NCBI RefSeq assembly: GCF_013409345.1
Contig: NZ_JACCBB010000002.1
Location: forward strand, 110,615-174,614
Reading direction: 5' to 3'
From: Kineococcus aurantiacus
GTDB lineage: Bacteria; Actinomycetota; Actinomycetes; Actinomycetales; Kineococcaceae
DNA length: 64,000 nucleotides
Position 1 is the stretch's first letter. Every line of letters begins with the position of its first letter. The position numbers and the translations under genes are program-made. Below are positions 9,239-19,015 of the stretch, in pieces. The notes under the pieces were generated by a model. The model saw only the letters and a list, made by a program, of their open reading frames with translations, did no database searches and had not been told where the DNA came from.

Positions 9239-10198
9239 CTACCCGGCGAAGTTCGCCGCGTTGTCCTTGGTGATCAGCTCGAACGGCAGCGTGTACCGGT
9301 CCTCGACCTCCTGCCCCTTGAGGAACTGCGTGGCCACGTCCACCGCCTTCTCTCCTTGTCCTTGCGAATCCTGGCGGATCGTAGCCGTCATGGCACCGCC
9401 CTGGATGGCCTCCACGGCAGCCGGCGTCCCATCCACTCCGACGACGGCCTTGAACTCGGACGTGCGACCGGCGTCGGTGACAGCCGAGGCGGCGCCGATC
9501 GCCATCTCGTCGTTGTTGGCGACGAGGGCGACGATCTCGCCGGCACCGAATCGCTGCAGGACGTCCTCCATGTTGCGCTTGGCGTCGTCCCGGCTGCCCT
9601 TGGCCTGGAATTCGGCGACGACCTTGATGTCCGGGTCGATCTTTTCCTCGAACCCCTTCTTGCGTCGATCGGTCCAGGACGCGCCGTAGGTGCCGGCGGC
9701 GAAGACGATGTCTCCCCCATCGGGCAGGGCTTGGTTGAGGTAGTCAGCTTGCATCTGGCCGGCGAGCGTGTCGTCGACGCCGATGTAGCTCTCGTAGTCG
9801 ACGGCGGCTCCTTCGGCGAACTCCGTCGACAAGATGAACAGCGGGATGCCCGCCTCGGTGACGCGCTGCGCGGCGGTCTGGCTCGCTTCGCCGTCCAGTG
9901 GCTGCAGGATGATGGCGTCGACCTGCCGTGTGATCAGGTCTTCGACCTGGTTGAGCTCACTGCCGACGTCTTTCTTGGAGTCGGTGACGTCCAGCGCCAC
10001 ACCCTGGGTCGAGGCTTCCTGCTCCATGGCCTTGGTCATCAGGGCCAGGTCGGGGTCCTGCAGGTCCAGTACGACGACACCGACGGTGTAGGAGCCTTCG
10101 GTCCCGCTCTGAGTGCTCGCCGCTGAGCACCCAGACAGCGTCAGAGCTCCGATCGCCAGCACCGCGGCAGCCGCGGAGCGGCTTCGCTTCGTCTCCAT
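9239..10198 (-). CDS. Sugar ABC transporter substrate-binding lipoprotein (ribose/inositol type)
   Basis: 319 aa. The signal peptide ends in lipobox LSGC with Cys24 as the predicted lipidated residue. The mature part is a periplasmic-binding-protein type 1 fold: GVVVLDLQDPDLALMTKAME, then a central VDAIILQPLDG segment and a C-terminal GVDGTPAAVEAIQGG segment. Family members bind ribose, xylose, allose or myo-inositol for RbsC-type transporters. It is the last gene of an ATPase-permease-binding protein operon, 113 nt after the permease, with GGAGG before the ATG. The catabolic neighbours favour a polyol or cyclitol ligand, but this is inference. Confidence 0.9.
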   Translation of the reverse strand: METKRSRSAAAAVLAIGALTLSGCSAASTQSGTEGSYTVGVVVLDLQDPDLALMTKAMEQEASTQGVALDVTDSKKDVGSELNQVEDLITRQVDAIILQPLDGEASQTAAQRVTEAGIPLFILSTEFAEGAAVDYESYIGVDDTLAGQMQADYLNQALPDGGDIVFAAGTYGASWTDRRKKGFEEKIDPDIKVVAEFQAKGSRDDAKRNMEDVLQRFGAGEIVALVANNDEMAIGAASAVTDAGRTSEFKAVVGVDGTPAAVEAIQGGAMTATIRQDSQGQGEKAVDVATQFLKGQEVEDRYTLPFELITKDNAANFAG

Positions 10199-10311
10199 GG
10201 TCGTTCCTCCAGTCGTAGCTCAGTAGTTGCGCTTCGGTGCCTCAGTGCTTCAGTGCTTCGGTGCCTCGTCGTTCGGGTGATCGGACGGTCCGGGCGATTC
10301 AGGCCGAACGG

Positions 10312-11310
10312 TCAGTCGGACTTCCACCGGTTGAGCAGGACGGCGAGGACGAGGATCACTCCCTGTACCCCTTGCTGGTAGTACGAGGACACGCCCAGCA
10401 GGTTCATCCCGTTCATCACCACGCCCAGGAGCAGAACACCCAAGACGGTGCCGCGGATGGTCCCGACTCCACCGAACAGGCTCGTGCCGCCGATGACCAC
10501 TGCGGCGATCACCTGCAGCTCATAACCCGTACCGGCGACCGGAGCTGCACCGTTGAGCCGAGCGGTCAGCACCAACCCGCCGAGCGCAGCCATCAGCCCG
10601 CCGATGAGGTAGACGGTGAACAGTACGCGGCGGACCGCGATGCCGACCTTCTTCGCAGACTCCTCGTTGCCTCCGACGGCGTAGACGTGTGATCCGAACT
10701 TGGTTCGGCTCAGCACGAACTCGCAGATCAACGCTGCGAGCAGGAACATCAGGACCGGGACGGGGACCGGCCCGATGAATCCCGAGCCGAGCCACTCGGC
10801 CGGTTCGCTGAGGCCGGAGACGACTTGTCCGTCAGTGATGACCAGTGCGCCGGTGCGGGCGATGGCCATCGTGGCCAGGGTCGCGAGGAAGGGCAGGATC
10901 TTGCCCCAGACCACCAGGGCCGAGCTGAGGAAGCCGACCAGCAGACCAACTGCGGCTCCGGCCAGCAGAGGCAGGACGAAAGCCGTGCCTGAAGCTGGGG
11001 CGAGCAGGGCGTAGACGAGGCCGGCCAATCCGACGACCGACCCCACCGAGAGGTCGATACCAGATGTGATCATGATGAAGGTCATGCCCAGCGCGACGAC
11101 GCCAATGATCGACGACTGGCGTACGACGTTGATCATGTTGTTCAGCGACAGGAAGTTGGGCGCGGCGATGGTGAGGGCGATGACGATCAACGCGAAGAAG
11201 ACGAGGATCCCGTAGTCGCCGACGAAGCGCTTGACCCTGGTGGACCTGGCGGAGTCGTCCAGCTTGGCTTTGCCCAAAAACAGCGGAAGTCGTTCCAAAG
11301 TCGATGTCAC
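10312..11310 (-). CDS. Sugar ABC transporter permease, RbsC type
   Basis: 332 aa with about 9-10 membrane segments. The TFIMITSGIDLSVGSVVGLAG segment (residues 76-96) is the signature of RbsC/AraH/XylH permeases. The GTG start at 11310 overlaps the ATPase stop as GTGA, which fits translational coupling. The permease forms the membrane channel for the sugar bound by the downstream lipoprotein. Confidence 0.92.
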   Translation of the reverse strand: MTSTLERLPLFLGKAKLDDSARSTRVKRFVGDYGILVFFALIVIALTIAAPNFLSLNNMINVVRQSSIIGVVALGMTFIMITSGIDLSVGSVVGLAGLVYALLAPASGTAFVLPLLAGAAVGLLVGFLSSALVVWGKILPFLATLATMAIARTGALVITDGQVVSGLSEPAEWLGSGFIGPVPVPVLMFLLAALICEFVLSRTKFGSHVYAVGGNEESAKKVGIAVRRVLFTVYLIGGLMAALGGLVLTARLNGAAPVAGTGYELQVIAAVVIGGTSLFGGVGTIRGTVLGVLLLGVVMNGMNLLGVSSYYQQGVQGVILVLAVLLNRWKSD

Positions 11311-12170
11311 GAGAGGTTCCCGAGGGTCGATCCGGTCGTGGTTGCGGACGTGCTGCCGATCTTGCGACGGTGTTCAGCAGCGTCGATGCCCGAATCGAGG
11401 TGATCTTCGATCGTCCCGTGCGAGATGAGCTGCGCCACCTGGGTCTCCGTCACCTCGCCAGTCCTGAAACGGCCGACGACCTGCCCTTGGCGCATCACCG
11501 CGAAGCGGTCGGCGACGGCGAAGGCCTCGTCGAGGCGGTGGGTGATGATGATGACGGCGATACCCAGGTCCTTGAGGCGCTGGGTGACTTCGATGAGCTT
11601 GTCCACCTTCGCCACGGACAGGTTCGCCGTCGGCTCATCCATGATGATGAGCCGCGCATCGAAGGCCAGGGCGCGTCCGATGGCCACAGCCTGCCGCTGA
11701 CCGCCGGAAAGTCGTCGCACTTTCAGCCGCGGATTGATGGGAATATCGAGGCGCTCCAGGACGCGGTTCGTCTCGTGCTCCATCTTCTTGCGGTCGATGA
11801 CGCTCAGGAAAGGGCCCAGTAGCTTCTTCTGCGGTTCACGGCCGAGGAAGACGTTGGTGCGGACGTCTAGATTGTCCGCCAGGGCGAAATCCTGGTAGAC
11901 CATCTCGATCCCTTTGCTCCGGGAGGCCGAAGGTGTCGGGAAGTGGGTCGAGGTCCCGTCGAGTTCGATGCATCCGTCGTCGGGCTGGTGGACGCCGGTG
12001 AGGATCTTCATGAGCGTGGACTTGCCGGCGGCGTTGTCGCCCAGCAGGGCGAACGTCTCGCCCGGGAGAACGTCGATGCTGACCCCGCGCAAGGCGGTCA
12101 CCGCGCCGAACGTCTTGTGGATGTCGCGCAGCGCGACGAGGGGTCGGGTGGCAGGTGGAGCGTCGGTCAT
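11307..12170 (-). CDS. Sugar ABC transporter ATP-binding protein (single domain)
   Basis: 287 aa from the ATG at 12170, which is preceded by GAGGA. Walker A is GDNAAGKST (44-52), the signature LSGGQRQ, and Walker B LIIMDEP. Only one nucleotide-binding domain is present, whereas RbsA/XylG types are tandem fusions of about 500 aa. It therefore resembles the FrcA-type ATPases and presumably acts as a homodimer. It is the first gene of the transporter operon. A 17-nt dyad lies 171 nt upstream. A longer frame to 12275 has no supporting start. Confidence 0.9.
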   Translation of the reverse strand: MTDAPPATRPLVALRDIHKTFGAVTALRGVSIDVLPGETFALLGDNAAGKSTLMKILTGVHQPDDGCIELDGTSTHFPTPSASRSKGIEMVYQDFALADNLDVRTNVFLGREPQKKLLGPFLSVIDRKKMEHETNRVLERLDIPINPRLKVRRLSGGQRQAVAIGRALAFDARLIIMDEPTANLSVAKVDKLIEVTQRLKDLGIAVIIITHRLDEAFAVADRFAVMRQGQVVGRFRTGEVTETQVAQLISHGTIEDHLDSGIDAAEHRRKIGSTSATTTGSTLGNLS

Positions 12171-12537
12171 GGCATCCTCGTGATCGATAGATTCCCGGCC
12201 TAGCAACGCACTGGTGCGGAGATCACCGTCCCGGTGGGCAACACCTGATACTGCAGAGCATTGCGGGAGCGTCACCGTCGACTGCGAACCCGGTCACCAG
12301 TTCGATGCGTTCGAGTGTGACCACCGCGAAAGAAGGCCGGGTGTGCCAGTTCTGCACACTTCGCGTCCTGGGGCAGGTAGATCCACCGTCCGGTGCCGAC
12401 AGGTCACTGCCACGTTTCACGGACGTTGCGAGGACGTTTCGATGAGCCGTCAGCGTGCCGCCTGCACAGGCTGGCTCGTGGTGATCCGCAGCGGTGCTGG
12501 TCGGTCGTGTGCGAGGATCGTGCGGCACTCCATCGTC
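12171..12537. other. Intergenic region upstream of sugar ABC operon
   Basis: About 370 nt with no gene. It carries the dyad at 12342-12358 and presumably the transporter promoter, and borders the decayed transposase. Confidence 0.55.
12342..12358 (-). promoter_or_regulatory. Shared 17-nt dyad, site 3 (sugar ABC promoter)
   Basis: TGTGCCA-GTT-CTGCACA; the outer GTGTGC/GCACAC arms are perfect over 6 bp. The left half is identical to that of site 25163-25179. It lies 171 nt upstream of the ATPase start. Confidence 0.5.
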
Positions 12538-13503
12538 CTAGGGGTACTGACCACTGAGGTCGGTGACGCGCGAAGCAGGTGGTCGCCGGCCGAGGGCGGT
12601 GTGGTGCCGGTGGTGGTTGCAGAGGTGCAGCCAGGTCGGCAAGGCGCGGCGACGGGCGGCCTCGGAGGAGTAGGGGCGGTCGCGGGCCCACTCGGTGGCC
12701 AGGGTCCGGTGGGAGCGCTCGATCGTGCCGTTGTTCTGTGACCGATGCGGCCGGGTCTGCTTGTGGACGGTGCCCGTTGCGGCCAACGCGGCGGCGAAGT
12801 CGCCGAGCGGTCGTTGGCGCCGTTGTCCATTCGGCAGCAGGCGGTGGTGATGCCGCACCCGGTGAACCAGGCGTTGGCCTGGGCCCGGATCGTGGCCGTG
12901 GTGGAGCCCTCCTCGTCGGGAAGGACCTCGGTGAAGGCTAGGAGGTGGAGGTCGTCCACGACGGTTCGCGTTGCCGCGGCCATGAAATCGCCAGCCGCCG
13001 CCGCCAGTGGTGACGCTGAGCCCTTTCACGTCGATGTGCACCAGATGTCCTGCGGTGGCGTGCTCGTAGCGTCGGACTTCGCGGCGGATGCGCTGACGGT
13101 CGCTCAGACCGACGTCGCACAACCTGGGCAGGTCCTCCCGGGCGATGCCGACGGCGACGGTCGAGACGGGCAAGCCCAGCTCGGGTCCGATGCGGACTGG
13201 TCCTCAAGCGCGGGTGGTGCGCAGGTGCACCACTTTGTTCCCGCCGCCTGCGGGGTCCGCGTCGGACTGCGGTGCGGTCAAGAGGACCGCCCGACCAGCC
13301 CGGGTTCTTCACGACGGCCGGCAGCGCCCAGCTCAAGCAGGCGCTCGGTGCAGCGGGCGGCGGTGGGTCAGGAGACCGGGGGGTCTCCCGCTCGGGAGGG
13401 CGAAGCGTTCGGCAGCCCGACGGATGGGCCAGCGTTCACCGATGATGAGCTGAGTCAACTCGAGTCTCCCGACGGGGGCCAAGGCGGCGTTGCGATGGGG
13501 CAC
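12538..13503 (-). pseudogene. Decayed IS481-like transposase
   Basis: Coding similarity is spread over different frames. The N-terminal piece reads VPHRNAALAPVGRLELTQLI and then loses frame after ERWPIRRAAERFA. The middle frame has LPRLCDVGLSDRQRIRREVR and HATAGHLVHIDVKGL. A further frame has LAFTEVLPDEEGSTTATI. The end returns to RSHRTLATEWARDRPY, HHRHHTALGRRPPASRV and a stop at 12538. These are segments of IS481-family DDE transposases (HRNA opening, HxDVK, R-P-x-T/N-G and HHRHHTALGG-type endings). At least two frameshifts and an early stop inactivate it. I found no clear terminal inverted repeats. Confidence 0.75.
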
Positions 13504-14056
13504 GAGGACCTCCGAGTGGCATGCGTGGGGTCGCCCTCAGCAGCTCCACACTGCCGTCGGAAGTCCTCCCTCCGCTCGGACTGGGCCAGTCCGGGCGTGT
13601 CGCCAACGTCCATGGTCAGGACAACCAGGTCACTGGCGGAGTGGGTCTACCAGCGCGGACCCGCCTCAAGGCATCACCAGCAGCCCGACGGCCCCCACCT
13701 ACGGCGCCGGCGGTCCGCGACGGAAGCCGCCTCAAGCTCCCTCAACCGCCGGCCCCGAAGGGACGCCCCTCGTACGAGGTCGTCTTTAGTGACAGCGCAG
13801 GAGAAGCGGCAGGGCGAGGTGACCGCCTCGACCAGCTGTGGAGCCGCCCGGAGACGGTCGTCCAGGGAGAGTTGCTGCCGGTGACGACGACCGCCGGTCG
13901 AGCGCCTCGCGCGCCGCGACAGACGGCTGCCCACCCGCTTGGCGTCCGCGCCGCTGCGGGAGCGCTCCGGTCAACCCCCACCGAGCCACCGCGCCGGTGA
14001 GTGCCCGCACCCGATGAGGCGACGCTCCGACCCCCGGCGCGAGGAGCTCCGGAGGC
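13504..14056. other. Intergenic remnant downstream of 2-hydroxyacid dehydrogenase
   Basis: About 550 nt between the transposase relic and the dehydrogenase. Open frames here have no recognisable domain. It may be further degenerate mobile-element DNA. Confidence 0.45.
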
Positions 14057-15097
14057 TCAGTGACCGGTTGAGGCCGGCGCCGTGGCTCCTAGACGGCGCA
14101 GGTCGACGACGTCCTGCAACGGCTGGCCAGCCTTCCAGCGACGCAGGTTGTCCACGAACCGGTCCACGACACGGCCACGCCAGCCCACCAGGTCGCCCGA
14201 AGCGTGCGGCGACACCAGGACGTTGGAGCGGCTCCAGAAGGGATGCTCGGGGGGCAGTGGTTCCTGTTCGAAGACATCGAGCGCCGCACCACCGAGGTGG
14301 CGGCCGTCGATCGCGGCCAGCAGGTCGTCCGCCACCACGACGGCCCCCCGACCGACGTTGACCAGCCGAGCACCCGAACGCATCAGCCCCAGCTTGCGGG
14401 CGTCGAACAGCCCTCGTGTCTCCTCGGTCAACGGCAGCGTCAGAACGACGTCGTCAGCCAGCGGGAGCAGGTCGTCGAGGTCGGTGATGGCTCGGACCCC
14501 ACCGAGCTCAGCGTCCTCGCGAGCGCTGCGTCCGACCACGGTGACGTCCATGCCGGCCGCCCGCAACAGCAGGACAGTCTCGCGCCCCACCGGACCGGGA
14601 CCGGCGACCAGGACGCGGCGACCCTGGATCGCTTCGGTCTCCCGATGCTGCCAACTGTGTCGGGACTGCAGCTCGATGGTGCGACGCAGGTCCTTGGTGA
14701 ACAGCAGGAGCACGCCGAGGATCCACTCGGCGATGGGACGCTCGCAGACCCCGCGGGTGTTGCTGGCCACGATGTCGCTGTCGATGATCGATGCGGTCAA
14801 CAGCGGGTCCATCCCGATGCTGGAGGTGTGGATCCAGCGCAGTCGACCAGGCCCCACCTCCCGCAACAAGGTGCTGCGGAAGTCGTTGAGGAAGAGGATC
14901 TCCGCGTCCTCCTGGGCCGCTCGCAGCTCCCCGGACGTGCGCACGACGGTGAGGTCCGCTTCGGCCTCGGCCGCAGCCAGTGGAGGCACCACCCCGTCGC
15001 GGGGGACAACGACGATCGCCTTGGGTCGGGACATCCTCGCACCGTCGCCCACTGCCGCTTCGACCGCCTCGGTCTTCCCCAGGTCCGCGCCGCTCAC
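14057..15097 (-). CDS. D-isomer-specific 2-hydroxyacid dehydrogenase
   Basis: 346 aa from a GTG at 15097 that overlaps the upstream stop as GTGA; an in-frame ATG at 15034 (MSRPKAIVVV) is the alternative. The Rossmann motif is VLVAGPGPVG. Catalytic residues sit in NVGRGAVVV (Arg), DVFEQEPLPPEHPFW (Glu) and SPHASGD (His). The enzyme interconverts a 2-keto and a 2-hydroxy acid with NAD(P)H. It follows the IlvD/Edd dehydratase, which yields 2-keto-3-deoxy acids, so it may reduce or oxidise such an acid. The substrate is not known. Confidence 0.88.
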   Translation of the reverse strand: MSGADLGKTEAVEAAVGDGARMSRPKAIVVVPRDGVVPPLAAAEAEADLTVVRTSGELRAAQEDAEILFLNDFRSTLLREVGPGRLRWIHTSSIGMDPLLTASIIDSDIVASNTRGVCERPIAEWILGVLLLFTKDLRRTIELQSRHSWQHRETEAIQGRRVLVAGPGPVGRETVLLLRAAGMDVTVVGRSAREDAELGGVRAITDLDDLLPLADDVVLTLPLTEETRGLFDARKLGLMRSGARLVNVGRGAVVVADDLLAAIDGRHLGGAALDVFEQEPLPPEHPFWSRSNVLVSPHASGDLVGWRGRVVDRFVDNLRRWKAGQPLQDVVDLRRLGATAPASTGH

Positions 15098-16854
15098 CAG
15101 CCCCCCTGCCATCCGCTCGTCAGGCCGTGAGGCAGTCGCTGCGGCTCCTCGTCCGGCAGCTTCTGCAGGAAGTCGAAGTCGCAGCCCTCATCGGCTTGGG
15201 TGACGTGGTCGACGAAGAGCTTGCCGTAGCCGCGACGGTACTTCGGCGCCGGTGGGACGGCTTCGGCCAGTCGACGCTCGATCTCATCCTGAGGCACTTC
15301 CAAGTCCAGTCGCTGCTCCTGCACGTCGAGCAGGATGTGATCGCCGTCGCGCACGGCCGCCAGCGGACCCCCGACGGCCGCCTCCGGCGACACGTGCAAG
15401 ATCGTCGTGCCGAAGGCGGTTCCGCTCATGCGGGCGTCGGAAATTCGTACGATGTCGCGTACGCCCTTGCGCAGCAGACGTTCGGGGATCGGCAGCATGC
15501 CCCACTCGGGCATGCCGGGGGCACCGGTCGGGCCGCTGTTGCGCAGCACGAGCACCGAGTCCTCAGTGATCTCCAGGTCGGGGTCGTCGATGCGGCGCCC
15601 GAGGTCGTAGATGTCCTCGAAGACGACTGCGGGGCCACGGTGCTTCAGCAGCTCGGGCGAGGCCGCACTGCGCTTGATGACTGCGCCCTTGGGAGCCAAG
15701 GAACCACGGACGACAGCGATGCCGCCTGAGGTGTCGAACGGTTCGGACAGCGTACTGATGACATCACCGTCGGGTGCGGGCGCGTTGCGGTACCCATCCG
15801 ACAGGCTCTCGCCCGTCACGGTGATCGCACCAGCGTGCAGCAGCGGGTCGAGTTCCTTGAGCACGGCCGAGATGCCGCCGGCGTTGAACAGCTGTGCGAT
15901 GAGGTGCTCACCCGACGGCCGGACGTTGGCGATGCGCGGTGTGCGCTGGGAGATCTCGTGGAACCTGTCGAGCTGCAGTTCGTAGCCGACGCGACGGGCC
16001 AGCGCGAGCAGGTGGATGACCGCGTTGGTCGATCCGCCGACGGCCATGAGGAGGGTGATGGCGTTGTCGAAGGCCTGCTCGGTGAGGACGTCGCTCGGTC
16101 TGGGCCCTCCGGACAGCGCCATCTCCACCGCACGCCGGCCGGTGGCTTCAGCGGCGGAGGCTCGGCGCGCGTGGACGGCGGGGATCGAGGCAGTGCCGGG
16201 CAAGCACATGCCCAGCGCCTCGACGATCGAGGTCATGGTCGAGGCGGTACCCATCTCGCTGCAGTGTCCCGCAGTCGGCTTGGCGCTCGCCTCGAGCTCG
16301 TTGAAGTCGTCCTGGGTGATCGTGCCCGCCCGCAACTCGTCGGCGTACTTCCAGGTGTCCGTCCCGACACCCAGCTGCTTGCCGCGGAAGTAGGCCGGCT
16401 CCTGCGGGCCGCCGGTCAGCATGATGGTCGGAACATCCGCGCTGGCCGCACCCATGAGTTGGGCCGGTACCGTCTTGTCGCAGCCGCCGAGCAGGACGAT
16501 GGCGTCGAGTGGGTACGCCCGGATCGACTCCTCCACGTCCATCGCCATGAGGTTGCGGAACTGCATCGCGGAGGGCTTCATCAAGCTCTCGCCGAGCGAG
16601 ATGGTCGGGAACTCCAACGGCAGGCCACCGGCCATCAACACACCGCGCTTTACCGCGTCGGCGAGCATCTTGAAGTGGATGTTGCAGTTCACCAGCTCCG
16701 ACCAGGAGTTGGCGATGCCGACGACGGGCCGGTCCTTGATGGCGAACTTCGAGAAGCCCTCCGCCTGGATCGCAGTCCGGTGGATGAACCCCGTGAGGTC
16801 GTGCGGCCCGAACCACCGCGCGCTGCGGAGGTCGCTGGGCTGTTGCTCGGACAT
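15094..16854 (-). CDS. IlvD/Edd family dehydratase (sugar-acid dehydratase type)
   Basis: 586 aa from the ATG at 16854 behind AAGGAG. Three candidate Fe-S ligands are visible: Cys57 in VNCNIHF, Cys125 in LLGGCDKTVP, and a third in TAGHCSEMGTASTM near residue 197. This spacing fits aldonic-acid dehydratases such as L-arabinonate or D-xylonate dehydratase better than branched-chain IlvD. Such enzymes convert an aldonate to its 2-keto-3-deoxy derivative. It sits between an SDR (possible sugar oxidation) and a 2-hydroxyacid dehydrogenase, forming a short oxidative sugar-acid operon. Confidence 0.88.
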   Translation of the reverse strand: MSEQQPSDLRSARWFGPHDLTGFIHRTAIQAEGFSKFAIKDRPVVGIANSWSELVNCNIHFKMLADAVKRGVLMAGGLPLEFPTISLGESLMKPSAMQFRNLMAMDVEESIRAYPLDAIVLLGGCDKTVPAQLMGAASADVPTIMLTGGPQEPAYFRGKQLGVGTDTWKYADELRAGTITQDDFNELEASAKPTAGHCSEMGTASTMTSIVEALGMCLPGTASIPAVHARRASAAEATGRRAVEMALSGGPRPSDVLTEQAFDNAITLLMAVGGSTNAVIHLLALARRVGYELQLDRFHEISQRTPRIANVRPSGEHLIAQLFNAGGISAVLKELDPLLHAGAITVTGESLSDGYRNAPAPDGDVISTLSEPFDTSGGIAVVRGSLAPKGAVIKRSAASPELLKHRGPAVVFEDIYDLGRRIDDPDLEITEDSVLVLRNSGPTGAPGMPEWGMLPIPERLLRKGVRDIVRISDARMSGTAFGTTILHVSPEAAVGGPLAAVRDGDHILLDVQEQRLDLEVPQDEIERRLAEAVPPAPKYRRGYGKLFVDHVTQADEGCDFDFLQKLPDEEPQRLPHGLTSGWQGGW

Positions 16855-16914
16855 GCCTTCGTGCTCCTTGTACCGATCCGTCCACCACGCGGCGCGCAAT
16901 GGGTGAGTGTCAAG

Positions 16915-17679
16915 TCAGGCGGCGGAGGTGCCACCATCCAGGGCCATGGAGGTGCCCGTCGCGAACGTGCCGTCGACGGCCAGGAACCAGATGGCCCGGG
17001 CGACCTCCTCCGGTGAGGCCAGCCGGTTCAGTGGGACGGTCGCCTCCTTCTCGCGCAGCGACGCGACCGGGTTCGCTGGGTCGAGTCCTGCACGCAGCAT
17101 CGGCGTGTCGATCGGCCCAGGACACACCACGTTCACTCGCACCGCCGGCGCCAGCTCCACGGCGAGCGCACGGGTCAGACCGACGACTCCAGCTTTGGCT
17201 GCGCAGTAGTGCGCCAGGCCGGCGACCCCCATGTCGGCCAGGTCGGAGGCCACGTTGACGATGGCACCGCCAGCTGCTCGCAGGTGCGGCACGGCCTGCC
17301 GGCAGACGTGGAAGGTTCCCGACAGGTTGGTGTCGAGCACCTCGCGCCACGCCGCGTCGTCCAACAGCTCGAGGGGTGCCGAGCCCGCGACTCCTGCTGC
17401 GTTGACCACGACGTCGAGACCACCGAGCACGGTCGCGGCCGCGCTGACGCCAGCCGCGACAGAGCCGGGGTCGCTGACGTCGGTCCGGAAGGGGTGCGCG
17501 CTCCGACCGAGGTCATCGACCACCCGGCGCAGCTGCTCCTCGCGTCGTCCAAGGAGCGCGACCTTGGCGCCGCGCCGGGCGAAGAGTCGAGCCGTGGCCT
17601 CTCCCACGCCGGACGTGGCACCGGTTACCAGAACGCGTAGCTGTTCCGGTTCGGCGTCGAAGGCCGTCTCGCCAATCAC
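16915..17679 (-). CDS. SDR family oxidoreductase
   Basis: 254 aa. The cofactor motif is VTGATSGVGEA; NVAS gives the catalytic Ser region, and YCAAK supplies Tyr and Lys. The tail WFLAVDGTFATGTSMALDGG is typical of classical SDRs. The start is GTG at 17679 behind GAGGAGGA. It is the first gene of the SDR-dehydratase-2HADH operon, 60 nt before the dehydratase, and so is likely to oxidise a sugar or polyol. It is divergent from a Gfo/Idh/MocA pair, with a shared dyad between them. Confidence 0.88.
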   Translation of the reverse strand: MIGETAFDAEPEQLRVLVTGATSGVGEATARLFARRGAKVALLGRREEQLRRVVDDLGRSAHPFRTDVSDPGSVAAGVSAAATVLGGLDVVVNAAGVAGSAPLELLDDAAWREVLDTNLSGTFHVCRQAVPHLRAAGGAIVNVASDLADMGVAGLAHYCAAKAGVVGLTRALAVELAPAVRVNVVCPGPIDTPMLRAGLDPANPVASLREKEATVPLNRLASPEEVARAIWFLAVDGTFATGTSMALDGGTSAA

Positions 17680-17743
17680 CGCTGTCCTCCTCTGAGTCCG
17701 CGAATGGTCGGATCCATTGCAACAGGGTCACCGTCACGGTGGA

Positions 17744-17760
17744 TGTTCCAGATTGAGACA
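17744..17760. promoter_or_regulatory. Shared 17-nt dyad, site 4 (SDR / Gfo divergent promoter)
   Basis: TGTTCCA-GAT-TGAGACA, placed between two divergent operons: 64 nt from the SDR start and 106 nt from the Gfo start. A nearby perfect CACCG-TCA-CGGTG repeat (17729-17741) may be a second element. Confidence 0.55.
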
Positions 17761-17866
17761 ACGGCGTCGGTCGCGCAGTTCCTAGGCTGGCGGGCAAGGA
17801 CGCGGGCGCCGACGGCAGGCCGTGCGGTAGCCGCGCCGGGATTTAGCCGAACACCGAGGAGTCGCC

Positions 17867-19015
17867 ATGCCCAGCCAGAACAGCATCGGAGTCGGTCTCA
17901 TCTCTGTCGGGGTGATGGGGCGGCTGCACGCGCGTTCTTACCTGCAGAGCTCGCAGTTCTTTCCCGAGCTACCTCGCCGCGCCGAGCTCGTCGTCGCCGC
18001 CGATCCCGACGCAGGCGGCCGCGCCTACGCCTCGGACGCCCTTGGCTTCCGCGAGACGACCACCGACTACCGCCAGCTCCTCGCCCATCCTGACGTCGAT
18101 GTGGTGTCGATCTGCTCACCGCCCTTCTTGCACCACGAGATGGCACTGGCGGCAGTCGAGGCTGGCAAGCACTTCTGGATCGAAAAGCCGATGGGACGCA
18201 GCGCTCGGGAGTCTAGGGATATCGCCGAGCGGGCCGGTGCGGCCGGCCTGTTCACCGGTGTCGGGTTCAACTACCGCCATGCCCCGGCTGTGGCGGAGGC
18301 ACGGCGGTTGATCCGCACCGGTGCACTGGGGCGCATCACCAATTTGCAGCTTCGCATGATCACTAGCTACGCCTCCGACCCGGCGCAACCCTTCACCTGG
18401 CGGTACGAGGAGGCGCAGGCCGGGTCGGGTGCCCTCGCCGACGTGCTCAGCCACGGCTTCGACCTCGCCCAGTTCCTGGTCGCACCGATCAAGTCGGTCA
18501 GCTCGGTGACCGAGCGGTTCATCCCCAAGCGGACCGTGCCCGGCACGGGGGAGACCCGTGAAGTTGAGAACGAGGACTACGCCGCGGTGCTCGCCCGCTT
18601 CGAGGGGGGCGTCGTGGGCGTCCTGGAGACCACACGCGTCGCCGTGGGGCCGCACGCTGAGTACATCGTCGAGGTGTACGGCACCGAGGGCTCTTTGCGC
18701 TGGAACTTCGACCGCATGAATCAGCTCGAACTTGCCGACGACGGCTCGGGGTACCGCACCATCATGACGCCCACCTCCTACGGCGAGTTCGGGCGGTTCC
18801 AGCCCAATGCCGGGCCGGGCATCGGGTTCAACGACCTGAAGACGATCGAGGCGGCCCTGTTCCTGCGCTCGGTCGCCGAGGGTCGCCAACTGGCCCCCTC
18901 GGCGGCCGATGGGTGGTCGGCCGCCGAGATCGTGGACGCGGCGCTGCGCAGCGCCGCTTCGGGCGAGTGGGTCGACGTCCCGGTCGTCTCCGGCTCCCTG
19001 ACGACCCAGGCGTGA
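17867..19015 (+). CDS. Gfo/Idh/MocA family oxidoreductase
   Basis: 382 aa. The N-terminal Rossmann segment is VGLISVGVMGRLHARSY, and WIEKPMGRSARE near residue 110 provides the family EKP motif. The C-terminal half is the alpha/beta substrate domain with DVLSHGFDLAQFL. GAGGAG precedes the ATG. Members oxidise sugar or cyclitol hydroxyls with NAD(P). The gene is translationally coupled (GTGA) to a second family member and diverges from the SDR-dehydratase operon. Confidence 0.88.
   Translation: MPSQNSIGVGLISVGVMGRLHARSYLQSSQFFPELPRRAELVVAADPDAGGRAYASDALGFRETTTDYRQLLAHPDVDVVSICSPPFLHHEMALAAVEAGKHFWIEKPMGRSARESRDIAERAGAAGLFTGVGFNYRHAPAVAEARRLIRTGALGRITNLQLRMITSYASDPAQPFTWRYEEAQAGSGALADVLSHGFDLAQFLVAPIKSVSSVTERFIPKRTVPGTGETREVENEDYAAVLARFEGGVVGVLETTRVAVGPHAEYIVEVYGTEGSLRWNFDRMNQLELADDGSGYRTIMTPTSYGEFGRFQPNAGPGIGFNDLKTIEAALFLRSVAEGRQLAPSAADGWSAAEIVDAALRSAASGEWVDVPVVSGSLTTQA

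Noticed and set aside
12223..12528. A 101-codon minus-strand frame upstream of the sugar ABC operon
   Set aside because: It has no ribosome-binding site and covers the dyad at 12342-12358.
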